This document shows, one piece after another, positions 1-9,557 of a stretch of 64,000 nucleotides of DNA (position 1 is the stretch's first letter; every line of letters starts with the position of its first letter). The notes beneath the pieces were generated by a model, which saw only the letters and a list, made by a program, of their open reading frames with translations, was not told the DNA's origin and made no database searches. Position numbers and translations under genes: made by a program. Source of the DNA: Pontiella agarivorans (GTDB lineage Bacteria; Verrucomicrobiota; Kiritimatiellia; Kiritimatiellales; Pontiellaceae); contig NZ_JARVCO010000002.1 of assembly GCF_034531395.1 (NCBI RefSeq), forward strand, positions 124,001 to 188,000, in the 5' to 3' direction.

Positions 1-375
1 AGTCTGCTGGATATTTTTCCAACCCTGAACGATATCTGTGGTTTTCCGGCTGTGGAGCGGCTGGATGGAGAGAGTCTGGTTCCGCTGATGCAGAATCCCG
101 GAAAGAAGACCGGGCGTGCGGTGGTCATCACCACCAAGTATAAGACGCATGCGGTTCGCACTGACCGGTGGCGCTATATTCGCTATGCGAACGGAGACGA
201 GGAACTTTACGACCAGAAGAAAGATCCGAAGAATTTTACGAACCTGGCCGAAAACCCGGAATATGCCGGGGTTAAGGCCGAGTTAAGCCGGCTTCTTCCG
301 GCGTATAACGCCCCAATCAATCCTACGGGCAACTGGAAGAAAAAAAGCCCGGAACTCCAAGCTGATCATAAATGA
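1..375 (+). CDS. Sulfatase, C-terminal fragment (cut by window edge)
   Basis: The reading frame is open from base 1 and ends at TGA 373-375, so only the last 124 residues of a larger protein are present. The visible part begins SLLDIFPTL and continues with LDGESLVPLM. This is the usual pattern of the S1 sulfatase C-terminal subdomain, where the ...DLFPT...DG.SL.PLL segment is followed by the four-stranded sheet. The later RTDRWRYIRYANGDEELYD segment matches the sulfatase tail motif (R..R.RYI.Y.nG..ELYDl.kDP.E..NLA). The catalytic formylglycine site lies upstream, outside the window. Sulfatases of this kind are exported and remove sulfate esters from glycans. Its place at the head of a run of glycan-degrading genes fits that role. 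Substrate unknown. Confidence 0.9.
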   Translation, partial: SLLDIFPTLNDICGFPAVERLDGESLVPLMQNPGKKTGRAVVITTKYKTHAVRTDRWRYIRYANGDEELYDQKKDPKNFTNLAENPEYAGVKAELSRLLPAYNAPINPTGNWKKKSPELQADHK

Positions 376-450
376 AGCAGGTCCGGCCCGCTCCGCCGTT
401 TGGTGGGTGGACGGCAAGGGAAGTTGATCAATAAATAAAAGGGAAAAATA

Positions 451-1077
451 ATGAAAAGAAAGTGGATTATTCTCGGTGCAGCAGGTGTCTTGTTTGCGGC
501 GGCAACAGCAACCGCCGGGACGGCAAAACATGCTGCACGAGTCATGGTTAAAGGGGAGCTGGAGAAGGAACGTGAATCATCCAAGGATGAACGGGAGAAC
601 AGCAGCACCCGGATTAAGTCGGAAAGTCAGCATTATGAACTGCAGGTGACGGTTTCAAATGTCATCAAAAAGGACGGTACATTTGATTTGGAGTGGTATT
701 TCTTTAAGCGGAATCTGGATTCAGAAGGCGAAAAGAGTGAGCCGGTTTTGTGTGAAAAAGACAAGGTGACACTCTCTATTGCCGGAATGAAGCGGGTTCA
801 GCATTCCGTACATTCCGCTGAACTGATCTGGAAAGAAACAAAAACAAGTAAATCGAGCAGCAATAATAACAGCTCGGGTTCTTCCGGCGGCAAAACCTTC
901 AGCGGATCCATGTATGACGGTTATGTGATTCTGGTCAGAAATGAAGGGCAGATTGTTGCGAAATATTCAGATGAACGAAAGTATCTGACTCCAACCTGGA
1001 TGGGTCGTTTGGATATGCCGGTTGAAGCGGGAAGTGCACGGTCTTCTGCTCCGAAAAAGAAGAAAAAGAAGAAATAG
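451..1077 (+). CDS. Secreted protein of unknown function with a lysine-only tail
   Basis: A 208-residue protein. An N-terminal signal peptide (KRK followed by a hydrophobic stretch ending in ATATAG) indicates export. The mature part has a charged region rich in Glu, Lys and Ser at residues 30-55. After a beta-rich middle comes a Ser/Asn/Gly linker (about 130-150), then a short beta segment and a C-terminal run of seven lysines after SSAPK. I do not recognise a family. A purine-rich AGGGAAAAATA precedes the ATG. The gene lies between the sulfatase fragment and the GH2-like/lyase fusion, so a role at the cell surface in glycan handling is possible but unproven. The basic tail could contact acidic polysaccharide or the envelope; that is speculation. 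Confidence 0.7.
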   Translation: MKRKWIILGAAGVLFAAATATAGTAKHAARVMVKGELEKERESSKDERENSSTRIKSESQHYELQVTVSNVIKKDGTFDLEWYFFKRNLDSEGEKSEPVLCEKDKVTLSIAGMKRVQHSVHSAELIWKETKTSKSSSNNNSSGSSGGKTFSGSMYDGYVILVRNEGQIVAKYSDERKYLTPTWMGRLDMPVEAGSARSSAPKKKKKKK

Positions 1078-1188
1078 AACGCCGGTTCCGGCATCGGGTT
1101 TTCTACGATGCTGTATACAAAGGACCATGTTTGTTTCATGATATTCAGGGATCATACGTCGGGGAACGTATTTTCCCTGAAAATCTGA

Positions 1189-1311
1189 GGCGGAAAAACG
1201 AATAGAAAATATGGGCACTCCGTCGATTCAGCCATAAAACGTCTTTACCTGACGATGCCGAACAAAGAGATGAACGATATCGCCAGAGCTTTTAATGTTG
1301 AACAGGAATAA
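1189..1311 (+). pseudogene. Possible C-terminal gene remnant
   Basis: An open stretch of 40 codons without a plausible start ends at TAA 1309-1311. It reads ...KYGHSVDSAIKRLYLTM followed by PNKEMNDIARAFNVEQE. The composition looks protein-like (amphipathic helices) rather than random, and a stop at 1186-1188 closes it upstream. It may be the tail of a gene lost by deletion. I cannot name a family, and chance is not excluded. The rest of the 1078-1311 spacer shows no recognisable element. Confidence 0.2.
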
Positions 1312-4300
1312 ATGATGAAAATAAACCGACCAATCTTTTCCTTATCGCGCAGCATCTTGCTGGGCTGCTTGATAAGTTCCACCGCCTGGACGGAAAAAAT
1401 AAATTTTAATGCCGACTGGCGGTTTCTCCGACAGGACGTTTCCGGAGCGGATTCCGTGGAATTCGATGATCGCGGATGGACGCAGGTTTCGGCTCCGCAT
1501 ACGTATAATGACACCGATACGTTCGATGATTTTTCTCCGTCCGGACACCGCGGTGAAATGAATCAGTGGGGTGGAAAAACCTGGTACAGGAAAACGTTCA
1601 CGGTTCCCGCAGACTGGAACCGAAAAACGGTGATTATCGAATTTGAAGCGGTTCGGCAACTGGCGGATATTTATTGCAATGGTGTGAAAGTCGGACATTG
1701 TGAAAACGGATTCGTTCCGTTTGGGGCAGACCTCAGTGCTCATCTGAAGCCGGGGCAGGAAAACGTCATTGCTGTGGCCTGTGACAACAGTTTTGTGAAA
1801 GACACCGATTTCGGTGGGGACCGAAAACAGGTTTGGCATCATTTTGCAGGCGGTGCAAAGCTGCCCTGGAATAATCCGCATTGGCACCCGGCGCACGGCG
1901 GAATTTATCGCAATGTATTTCTGCATGTCAGTGAACCGCTTCACCTGACCCAGCCGCTTTACAACAACATGGAAACGGTCGGTACGTATGTATATGCACT
2001 CAATCCGTCGCGGGAATCCGCGGAAATCGGTGTTGAGGCGGAAGTTAAAAATGATACCGGTTCGCGGCAGAACTTTACGGTTCGTAGCCGCGTGGTCGAT
2101 CGTGATGGCCAGACCGTACTGACAATGGAGTCCGAAACCGCTCTTCCGGCCGGCGATAAGACGGTGGTGAAAAACCGCGGTGTGTTGAGGAACCCCGAAC
2201 TTTGGGAACCGAAATATCCCTATCTGTATACAGTTGAAACGGAAATTGTTCAGCATGGCAGTGTGGTCGATTCCAACTGTGTTCCGTTTGGCGTGCGCTG
2301 GATTGAAATGTCCACGGACTGGGGGTTCAGTATTAACGGCCGGCATTTAAAACTGCAGGGGTGGGGAATGAAATCGGTTGATGGCTGGCCGGGGCTCGGT
2401 GCGGCTAATCCAGACTGGATGCATTACTATACGTTAGAGAAGATTACAGAAGCCGGGGGCAATTTTCTGCGCTGGGGCCATACCTGCGGCGGGCCGGTTC
2501 ACCTGAAAGCGGCCGACCGTCTCGGTATTGTTACGATGCAGCCGGGAGTTGACGGAGAAGGGGATTGCGAGGGCCATGCCTGGGACATCCGTCTGAATGC
2601 ATGGCGCGATGTGGTGATTTATTTCCGCAACCATCCGGCACTGCTTTTCTGGGAAGGCGGAAACCAGAGTACCTCCCGGAAACATGCGGCTGCACTGCGG
2701 AAGGTGGTGGATAAATATGATCCGTATGGCGGACGGGCCTATGGACACCGTCGTGCAAATAATGTGGTCATGCCGTTCAGTTCGATGTCGATCAGTACCG
2801 AAGGTTCCGGCTACATCAAATCGCTTCCGACGGTTGAGGGGGAATATAATCGCGAAGAATCTCCGCGCCGGGTCTGGGATCGTAAAACGCCGCCATATGA
2901 AAACTGGCATGCCATTGGCAGCTATGATCTGACGGCCGAACAGTATGCGCTCAATCAGCTTTATCACTATGAGAAAATATCCCGCCTTTCACACGGCGGC
3001 GGGGCAAACTGGATCTTTGCCGATTCAACCAGTGGAGGACGTGTTGAGACCGAAGTGACGCGGGCCAGCGGCGAACTCGATGCCATGCGTCTTCCGAAAG
3101 AGGCCTATCATGTCTGCCGGGTCATATTTACTGATGAACCCGACCTCCATCTGATCGGCCATTGGAACTATCCGGAAGGAACGGTTAAGGATATCCACGT
3201 TGTTGCCGACTGCGATGAGATCAGCCTGCAGTTGAACGGGAAAGAAATCGGTAGAAAACAGGCCGTAACCGCATTCTGGAAACCGAAAAAGACTAAGAAG
3301 GCAAAAGGTTCTGCTAATGTTGCACCCACAACATGGAAGCATCCCATGCTTTTCACTTTTCCGGGCGTGACCTGGGAAGCGGGCCGGCTGATTGCAGTCG
3401 GTTTCAAAGACGGTCAGGAAATCGGGCGTCATGTGCTGACGACGGCCGGTCCTGCGGTTGCATTACGCCTTACCCCGCTCACCGGCCCGGCCGGTCTGCT
3501 GGCTGATGGCAGTGATGTGGCGGTGTTCGATGTGGAAGCGGTAGATCAAAACGGGAACCGTTGTCCGACCTTTATCGGTCGCTGCGATTTTAAGATGACG
3601 GGGCCCGGCATCTGGCGCGGTGGGTATAACAGTGGAAAAGAAAAATCGACCAATCATACCTTCCTCGATCTGGAAGCAGGGATTAACCGCGTGATCATTC
3701 GGTCCACCCGTGAGCCGGGGACGATAAAGCTTACGGCAGCGTCTGAGGGGCTGCAGTCTGCAACTGCGACCGTGGAAGCCCGGTTTTTCGACGGCACAGG
3801 AGGGATGAGTCAGGTCATGCCGCCGATTCCAGAGCAGGGGATGCTGACGTCGCTTCCATTACCGGGTCCGCTTCCGAAAGCCGTAAAGCCGGCGGCTGAA
3901 AATGCGAAGAAAAAATACCGTTCCGTGTTGATTGATGATCTTTCTTATTCCGGACCATCCGGTGATGCGCGGATTGTAAAAGCTGAACCGAACGGGGCGA
4001 TGTTTACGGACCAGAGTATGAGGTTCGGTACACTGCCCGCCGGTCTTGCCAAAGGGGAACAGATCCGTTTCCCGAATGCAGACTGGAATTATTCTGCCGT
4101 CGATCTGCTTCAATTTAATGTTAAACAGGATGCGGATGTTTATGTGGCGCACGATGTGCGCCTGACCGAAAAAATGGAGTGGCTGAAAGAATACACCGAT
4201 ACGGGTATAATGCTGACCATCGGCAGGCATCAGTGGCAGCTGTTCAGGAAAACGGTGAAGGCGGGCGATTCGGTGCTGATGGGCAGCAATACAGAGAGCC

Positions 4301-5445
4301 ATGGACCGGAATGCCGGATGATGACTGTGTTTGTTGTGCCTTCCGATCAGTTTGATATTACGGCAATTGAAACGCCGCGTATTTTGGAAAAGGCGGCAAA
4401 ATATCTGAAAGAGGCTCCACGGACGGTAACCGCCGACCGTTGCGAACGCAGTGCCGGCGGGCTGCACGATTTTTATTCGGAGGGTGATTATTGGTGGCCC
4501 AATGCGAAAAATCCGGACGGCCCTTATATTCGACGTGATGGCGAAAGTAATCCGGCCAACTTTATTGCCCACCGCCAGTCGATGATTCGGCTCAGTGATA
4601 TCATGGGTACCTTGACATCTGCCTATCTGATTACCGGGGAGGAAAAATATGCTGCTCAGGCGGTTGCTCACCTGAAGGCCTGGTTTGTTGATGAGGGGAC
4701 ACGAATGAACCCGAATCTTCTCTATGGTCAGGCGATTTCCGGCCGTTATACCGGCCGCAGTATCGGCATCATCGACACGATCCACCTTGTGGAAGTGGCG
4801 CTCAGTGCCAAAAAGCTGGAAAGATCCAGATCTTTTGCAGAAGCGGATCAGCAAGGGGTCAGGCACTGGTTTCGCGACTATCTTCGTTGGATCAATACGC
4901 ATGAATACGGGATAAAAGAGCGCAAAGCCAATAATAACCACAGTGTTTGCTGGTGTATGCAGGCCGCAGCTTTTGCTCATTTGGTGGGCGATGAAGAACT
5001 GCTTGCCGCTATTCGTGAACAGTTTAAAACCCGTTACATCCCGAAAATGATGGATGAGAAAGGCGGCTTCCCGCATGAGCTGGGGCGAACCAAACCTTAT
5101 GGCTATTCGCTGTTTATGATCGATGCTATGGCGGGAGTTGCGCAGCTGGCCTCTATTGAAACGGATGATCTCTGGAATTTTGAGATGGCGGACGGGCGGG
5201 GCATGAGGCTCGGTATGGAGTTTATTATACCCTACATTCAGGATAAGAGCCGCTGGCCTTTGAAACCGGATATTATGTATTGGGAGGAGTGGCCGGTACG
5301 GCAGCCGTCCCTGCTGATGGCCGGCTTGCACTTCGGCCGTTCGGATTACCTGGAGATATGGAAAGGGCTTGATGCGGATCCGACAAATTATGAAGTGCTG
5401 CGGAATCTGCCGCTGCGTCATCCACTGCTGTGGATTTCAAACTGA
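1312..5445 (+). CDS. Secreted fusion of a GH2-like domain and an alginate-lyase-fold lyase domain
   Basis: A 1377-residue exported protein. After a signal peptide (to about residue 27) come the GH2 sugar-binding jelly roll (about 30-190), an immunoglobulin-like domain, and a GH2-type barrel (about 330-640). Ig-like domains follow, then a C-terminal alginate-lyase-like (alpha/alpha) domain (about 1010-1370). In the barrel the usual acid/base motif G-N-E is WEGGNQ, so position 452 is Gln; a conserved-looking VEGEY at 508-512 could supply the nucleophile. The C-terminal domain has FYSEGDYWW at 1054-1062 and the NNNHS motif at 1207-1211, whose His is typical of PL5/PL38-like lyases that cleave uronic-acid polymers. 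ATG 1315 is an alternative start. The protein probably acts on a uronate-containing sulfated polysaccharide. Whether the GH2 part is catalytic is open. Confidence 0.75.
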   Translation: MMKINRPIFSLSRSILLGCLISSTAWTEKINFNADWRFLRQDVSGADSVEFDDRGWTQVSAPHTYNDTDTFDDFSPSGHRGEMNQWGGKTWYRKTFTVPADWNRKTVIIEFEAVRQLADIYCNGVKVGHCENGFVPFGADLSAHLKPGQENVIAVACDNSFVKDTDFGGDRKQVWHHFAGGAKLPWNNPHWHPAHGGIYRNVFLHVSEPLHLTQPLYNNMETVGTYVYALNPSRESAEIGVEAEVKNDTGSRQNFTVRSRVVDRDGQTVLTMESETALPAGDKTVVKNRGVLRNPELWEPKYPYLYTVETEIVQHGSVVDSNCVPFGVRWIEMSTDWGFSINGRHLKLQGWGMKSVDGWPGLGAANPDWMHYYTLEKITEAGGNFLRWGHTCGGPVHLKAADRLGIVTMQPGVDGEGDCEGHAWDIRLNAWRDVVIYFRNHPALLFWEGGNQSTSRKHAAALRKVVDKYDPYGGRAYGHRRANNVVMPFSSMSISTEGSGYIKSLPTVEGEYNREESPRRVWDRKTPPYENWHAIGSYDLTAEQYALNQLYHYEKISRLSHGGGANWIFADSTSGGRVETEVTRASGELDAMRLPKEAYHVCRVIFTDEPDLHLIGHWNYPEGTVKDIHVVADCDEISLQLNGKEIGRKQAVTAFWKPKKTKKAKGSANVAPTTWKHPMLFTFPGVTWEAGRLIAVGFKDGQEIGRHVLTTAGPAVALRLTPLTGPAGLLADGSDVAVFDVEAVDQNGNRCPTFIGRCDFKMTGPGIWRGGYNSGKEKSTNHTFLDLEAGINRVIIRSTREPGTIKLTAASEGLQSATATVEARFFDGTGGMSQVMPPIPEQGMLTSLPLPGPLPKAVKPAAENAKKKYRSVLIDDLSYSGPSGDARIVKAEPNGAMFTDQSMRFGTLPAGLAKGEQIRFPNADWNYSAVDLLQFNVKQDADVYVAHDVRLTEKMEWLKEYTDTGIMLTIGRHQWQLFRKTVKAGDSVLMGSNTESHGPECRMMTVFVVPSDQFDITAIETPRILEKAAKYLKEAPRTVTADRCERSAGGLHDFYSEGDYWWPNAKNPDGPYIRRDGESNPANFIAHRQSMIRLSDIMGTLTSAYLITGEEKYAAQAVAHLKAWFVDEGTRMNPNLLYGQAISGRYTGRSIGIIDTIHLVEVALSAKKLERSRSFAEADQQGVRHWFRDYLRWINTHEYGIKERKANNNHSVCWCMQAAAFAHLVGDEELLAAIREQFKTRYIPKMMDEKGGFPHELGRTKPYGYSLFMIDAMAGVAQLASIETDDLWNFEMADGRGMRLGMEFIIPYIQDKSRWPLKPDIMYWEEWPVRQPSLLMAGLHFGRSDYLEIWKGLDADPTNYEVLRNLPLRHPLLWISN

Positions 5446-5455
5446 AGGGATGATT

Positions 5456-7792
5456 ATGAATAATTTAAAAATGCTGTTTTTGCTGCCGGTTTTTATCGGC
5501 ATTCAACTCTCACATGCCGCTGATTTTAAACTCTGGTATGACCGGCCGGCAAAGGAGTGGATGGCCGGTTTGCCGCTGGGGAACGGCCGGTTGATGGCTG
5601 TGGTGCAGGGTGGAATTGAAAAAGAAACCATTCAGCTGAATGACGATACCATGTGGACGGGTCAGCCGGTTCAGCGCGATAAACCCGGGGCATATAAATA
5701 TCTGGATGAAGCACGCCGTTTGATGTTTGAAGGGCGTTATTTTGAAGGGGAGCGGGTGGTCCAGAATCATATGCAGGGCCTTGTGCTTGCAATGGGCATG
5801 AGCACCTATCAAACCTCCGGCGATTTAAAACTGAATTTCCGCCATGGCGGTAAAGCAACGGATTACCGTCGGGAGCTGGATCTCAGTACAGGAATTGCCA
5901 GTGTTCGTTATACCATTGACGATGCAACCTATACTCGCGAAGTATTTGTCAGTCCGGTCGATCAGGCGCTGGTCGTCCATTTGACGTGTGACAAACCCGG
6001 GAAGCTTTCGGTGGATGTTGAGCTGGATCGTTCGCGCGCCGGCATCGAACGTTTGGCTCCGGATCGTTTGTCGATGACCGGCGTTGCCAAACCTAAAACC
6101 AATCCAGGCTGGATTGGTGTATCTTTTGAAACGCAGGTGCAGGTTGAAAATACGGGCGGTACGCTGGGCGAAAGCAAAAATGGAATCCGTGTGGAAGGTG
6201 CAGATGAAATTACGCTGCGTCTGGTCACTTCGACCGACTATCGCGGTGAGGATCCAAACACGGTCTGTGAAACGCGCCTGGCGGACGTTGGGCAGAAGCC
6301 GTTTTCCAACCTTCGGAAAGATCATGTTGAAGAACATCGCCGGCTGTTCAATCGGGTGGATTTGAATTTGGGCGAAGCACCTGATCTGCCGACCGATAAG
6401 CGGCTCGCGGCGTTCCGCAACGGGGCAAAGGATCCGTCGCTGGTGGCTCTTTATTTTCAATTTGGTCGTTATCTTTTGATCAGCAGTTCCCGTCCGGGTT
6501 CGATGTGTGTCAACCTGTGGGGTAAATGGGTGAACAGTCTGGAGCCGGCCTACGATGCGGACTATCACATCAATATCAATATTCAGATGAACTACTGGCT
6601 CGCGGAAATATGCAACCTGTCCGAGTGCCATGAGCCGTTTTTCGATCTGCTCGATAATCTGCGTCCCCGAGGCCGCATTACGGCCCGAGAAACATACGGG
6701 GCCCGTGGTTTTACTGCGGGCTATGCAACCGATGCCTGGTATTTTACCAGTCAGATCGGGAATGCTCCATATGGGGTGTGGCCGATGGCGCCGGCGTGGA
6801 TGTGCAACCATCTCTGGCAGCATTATCTCTATGGGGGGGATTTACAGTATTTGGAAAATCGCAGTTATCCGATCATGAAAGAAGCCTGCCAGTTCTTCCT
6901 CGATTATCTGGTGGAAGATCCAACGACGGGATATATGGTTTCGGGGCCGTCCACTTCGCCGGAAAACCGGTTCAAAGATCCGTCTACGGGCAAATCGGTT
7001 TCGCTTTCCATGGCACCTTCCATGGATACGCAACTGATTACCGATCTTTTCAGCAATACGATTGAAGCCGGCAGGGTATTGAAAAAAGACCGAAAGTTCC
7101 GTCGCAAGCTTGAAAAAATGAAGGCGCGTTTAATGCCGATGCAGATTGGAGAAGACGGTCGGCTGCTCGAATGGGCCAAGCCCTTTAAGGAGCAGAACAA
7201 AGGTCATCGGCATATTTCCCATTTGTGGGGACTTTGTCCGGGCAATCTGATTACAGAAAATACACCGGAGTTTTTTGATGCGGCGCGCAGATCATTGGAT
7301 GTCCGGGTGGAAAATGGCGCAGCGGATTCACCGGAATATCAGGGTATCGCTGCCTGGGTTCTGTGTGCCTATACCCGTCTGCATGATGGTGAAAAAGCGT
7401 ATGGATTGTTGAATCATATTTTGACAAAAAGTTCCTGGAATAATCTGTTTGCTGTCGGTGAGCGGGGCCGTACCCGTGAGATGTTTGAAACCGATGTGAA
7501 CTTCGGGGCCACCTCGGCCATTGCCGAAATGCTGGTGCAAAGTCATGATGGATTCATTCAGCTGCTTCCGGCTCTTCCTGCAGCATTATCGGACGGCACG
7601 GTGAAAGGGTTGTGCGCACAGGGAGGATTTGAAGTTTCCATGGATTGGAATAACGGCGTGCTGAATGAAGTTTCCGTGAAGTCTCTGAACGGTAATATCT
7701 GTGCATTGAAATATGGTGAAAAATTGATCGAATTCGAAACCGTGGAGGGGAAGAGTTATCGGTTTGATTCTAGACTGGAGAACATCAAATGA
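5456..7792 (+). CDS. Alpha-L-fucosidase, GH95 family
   Basis: A secreted enzyme of 778 residues, normal for GH95, predicted to release alpha-L-fucose (or alpha-L-galactose) from oligosaccharides. The signal peptide is MNNLKMLFLLPVF... ending before ADFKLWYDRPA. The N-terminal beta-sandwich begins with the family pattern WMAGLPLGNGRLMAVVQGG and LNDDTMWTG. The helical barrel carries NINIQMNYW (N373, N375), SPEN with E503, GHRHISHLWGL, and D680 in ETDVNFG. These match the catalytic Asn/Asp and acid positions known in Bifidobacterium AfcA. The usual DGNFGG is DVNFGA here. The frame is open from 5369, but ATG 5456 was chosen because GAAGGG lies six bases upstream. The stop overlaps the next sulfatase start (ATGA), so the two are translationally coupled. 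Confidence 0.9.
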   Translation: MNNLKMLFLLPVFIGIQLSHAADFKLWYDRPAKEWMAGLPLGNGRLMAVVQGGIEKETIQLNDDTMWTGQPVQRDKPGAYKYLDEARRLMFEGRYFEGERVVQNHMQGLVLAMGMSTYQTSGDLKLNFRHGGKATDYRRELDLSTGIASVRYTIDDATYTREVFVSPVDQALVVHLTCDKPGKLSVDVELDRSRAGIERLAPDRLSMTGVAKPKTNPGWIGVSFETQVQVENTGGTLGESKNGIRVEGADEITLRLVTSTDYRGEDPNTVCETRLADVGQKPFSNLRKDHVEEHRRLFNRVDLNLGEAPDLPTDKRLAAFRNGAKDPSLVALYFQFGRYLLISSSRPGSMCVNLWGKWVNSLEPAYDADYHININIQMNYWLAEICNLSECHEPFFDLLDNLRPRGRITARETYGARGFTAGYATDAWYFTSQIGNAPYGVWPMAPAWMCNHLWQHYLYGGDLQYLENRSYPIMKEACQFFLDYLVEDPTTGYMVSGPSTSPENRFKDPSTGKSVSLSMAPSMDTQLITDLFSNTIEAGRVLKKDRKFRRKLEKMKARLMPMQIGEDGRLLEWAKPFKEQNKGHRHISHLWGLCPGNLITENTPEFFDAARRSLDVRVENGAADSPEYQGIAAWVLCAYTRLHDGEKAYGLLNHILTKSSWNNLFAVGERGRTREMFETDVNFGATSAIAEMLVQSHDGFIQLLPALPAALSDGTVKGLCAQGGFEVSMDWNNGVLNEVSVKSLNGNICALKYGEKLIEFETVEGKSYRFDSRLENIK
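7636..7650. repeat. TTCCA-N5-TGGAA palindrome
   Basis: TTCCATGGATTGGAA within the GH95 gene. It is one of two copies with T or C instead of a purine after TTCCA, so this one may be a chance match. Confidence 0.45.
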
Positions 7793-9303
7793 AGAAAAAA
7801 TGGGTACTGTGGGCCATTCTTATCGCGGCGGGTCTGGCATCGGCCGTAACCAAACCGAATGTAATTCTCATTATGGCCGATGATCTTGGATCGGGTATGT
7901 TGAGTTGCTATGGCCAGAAAATTGTAAAAACGCCGAATATTGATCGCTTGGCGGCGGAGGGTATGCGGTTTAATAACTATTATGGATCGACCTATTGTGC
8001 GCCGTCGCGCTGGACGTTGTCGACCGGCATGCATGATGGTCGCATCGGCGGATGGGGGTCCAATAAAGCCGGGCTTCCGATTCTGCGCGATTCGGGAAAA
8101 ATTACCGAAGAAGAATATCAGAAACGCTTTGCCCAGATGAAAAAGGATGCATTTCCCATTGCTGAAAATGAGGTTTTCCTTGGTCAAATCGGGCAGAAGG
8201 CCGGGTATAAAACCGCCCAGTTTGGTAAACTTGATAATGGATTCCTGACCTGGCATGAGCGGGTGAAACGTTATGGCTGGGATGATTATGACGGGTTTTA
8301 CGATCACCAGCGCTGTCACGGATATTACCCGCCATACCTCTGGCACAATGGCGAGCGCTATGAACTGCCGGGCAACACCGATCCTGCATGCGGGAAATAT
8401 TTGGAGGTGGATGATCTTCCCGCGGGGAGCGGTGGCGAAACCCATTCGCAGATTCTGATGATCGGAAAGGTGCTGGAATATATCCGTGAACATAAAGATA
8501 CTCCTTTCTTCCTCTACCATCCCACGCAACTTCCGCACGGCGAAATCGGCATTCCCGAAGTTCATCCCGATTTCGTGAATGACAAGCGTCTGACCTATGA
8601 AGAAAAAAAATATGCTTCAATGGTCAAAATGCTGGATGATCATGTCGGTCTGATCATGACTGAACTTAAAGAGCTGGGAATGGATGAGAATACCATTGTG
8701 TTCTTCACCGCCGATAACGGACATTGTGCCTATTACAGCGATGTGTACACAGGGTTCAAAAATCAAAAGCTTGATGATGGAACCACCTTTGATTTAGGCG
8801 ACAACAAATGGCGCAGCCACGGGGATGTGTTTAACGGCGGTGGCGGTCTTGCCGGCGCAAAACGGAGCGGCTTTCAAGGTGGAATTCTTTGCCCGATGTT
8901 TGTGCGGTGGCCCGGAAAAATTAAGCCGGGTACGGAGACGGATTTGCTGAGCACGCACTACGATTTTATGGCTACGCTGGCCGATCTCGGCGGAGTATCG
9001 GTTCCAAACGGGAAAGACAGTATTTCCTATCTTCCGACGTTGCTGGGTGAGCCGCAGAAGCAGAAGCATGATTTTATTGTGATTCAGAATAAGCGGTTTT
9101 ATATGGGCAGCAGTACGGTGATTGATTCCAAGGGCTGGAAACTGATTGAGGTCGGCGGGAAAGCACGGGATCAATATCAGCTCTATAATATTCTGGACGA
9201 TAAGATGGAGACGAAAGAGCTTTCTTCGGAATATCCTGAAAAGGTGGAGGCGTTGAAAAAGACCTTGTATCGCGAAGTGGGATCTGAGCGTCCGGACCTT
9301 TGA
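7789..9303 (+). CDS. Secreted S1-family sulfatase with C-A-P-S-R motif
   Basis: A 504-residue exported sulfatase. A signal peptide (MKKKWVLWAILIAAGLASA) precedes KPNVILIMADDLG, which holds the metal-binding Asp pair. The formylglycine motif CAPSR has its Cys at residue 70 and is followed by TGMHDGRIG. FFTADNGH supplies the second metal-binding Asp/Asn pair, and FGKLDNGFLTW is the lysine-containing motif. It is close to the sulfatase at 29115 along its whole length (shared KRYGWDDY/KRFGWDHY, RCHGYYPP/RCHGFYPP, STHYDF/TVHYDF), so the two are paralogues. The start overlaps the fucosidase stop, so the pair are coexpressed. The substrate is a sulfated sugar of the same glycan. No formylglycine-generating enzyme is in the window. 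Confidence 0.9.
   Translation: MKKKWVLWAILIAAGLASAVTKPNVILIMADDLGSGMLSCYGQKIVKTPNIDRLAAEGMRFNNYYGSTYCAPSRWTLSTGMHDGRIGGWGSNKAGLPILRDSGKITEEEYQKRFAQMKKDAFPIAENEVFLGQIGQKAGYKTAQFGKLDNGFLTWHERVKRYGWDDYDGFYDHQRCHGYYPPYLWHNGERYELPGNTDPACGKYLEVDDLPAGSGGETHSQILMIGKVLEYIREHKDTPFFLYHPTQLPHGEIGIPEVHPDFVNDKRLTYEEKKYASMVKMLDDHVGLIMTELKELGMDENTIVFFTADNGHCAYYSDVYTGFKNQKLDDGTTFDLGDNKWRSHGDVFNGGGGLAGAKRSGFQGGILCPMFVRWPGKIKPGTETDLLSTHYDFMATLADLGGVSVPNGKDSISYLPTLLGEPQKQKHDFIVIQNKRFYMGSSTVIDSKGWKLIEVGGKARDQYQLYNILDDKMETKELSSEYPEKVEALKKTLYREVGSERPDL
9126..9140. repeat. TTCCAR-N3-YTGGAA palindrome
   Basis: TTCCAAGGGCTGGAA, inside the sulfatase gene; it encodes part of SKGWK near the C-terminus. Confidence 0.6.
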
Positions 9304-9316
9304 AATGACTGAATTT

Positions 9317-9352
9317 TTCCAGACCTTGGAAATGAGTTTCCAGGGTCTGGAA
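9317..9352. repeat. Tandem palindromes forming a long hairpin
   Basis: Two copies lie 21 bases apart: TTCCAGACCTTGGAA at 9317-9331 and TTCCAGGGTCTGGAA at 9338-9352. The two also pair with each other: CCAGACC with GGTCTGG and TTGGAAA with TTTCCAG give a 14-bp stem with one wobble. This sits just after the sulfatase stop and could act as a terminator or RNA-stability hairpin, although there is no long T run after it. The rest of the 9304-9557 spacer holds only short unassigned open stretches. Confidence 0.65.
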
Positions 9353-9557
9353 GCCGGAAACCTGTTCTGCTGCAGAACGGCAGGTGTGATGAACCGTATG
9401 TTTACATGACGTACAAGGGGATTGATTGAGCGCGAAACCTGATCCGCGGTGTTCAATATGCTGCAGACGGTGATCTTCCGGATGGCTGATGCGAAAGAGC
9501 CGGGGTTGCTTGATGGCAAAGCGAACAGGGAATAAATAGACAAGGGCAGGAAATACA

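Noticed and set aside
1050-1077. A-rich tract coding the lysine tail, considered as a slippage site
   Set aside because: Codons alternate AAA and AAG, so the run is broken and phase variation is unlikely.
3859-5421. Long minus-strand open frame of 520 codons
   Set aside because: It lies opposite the GH2-like/lyase fusion and follows from codon bias of that gene; no family pattern is visible.
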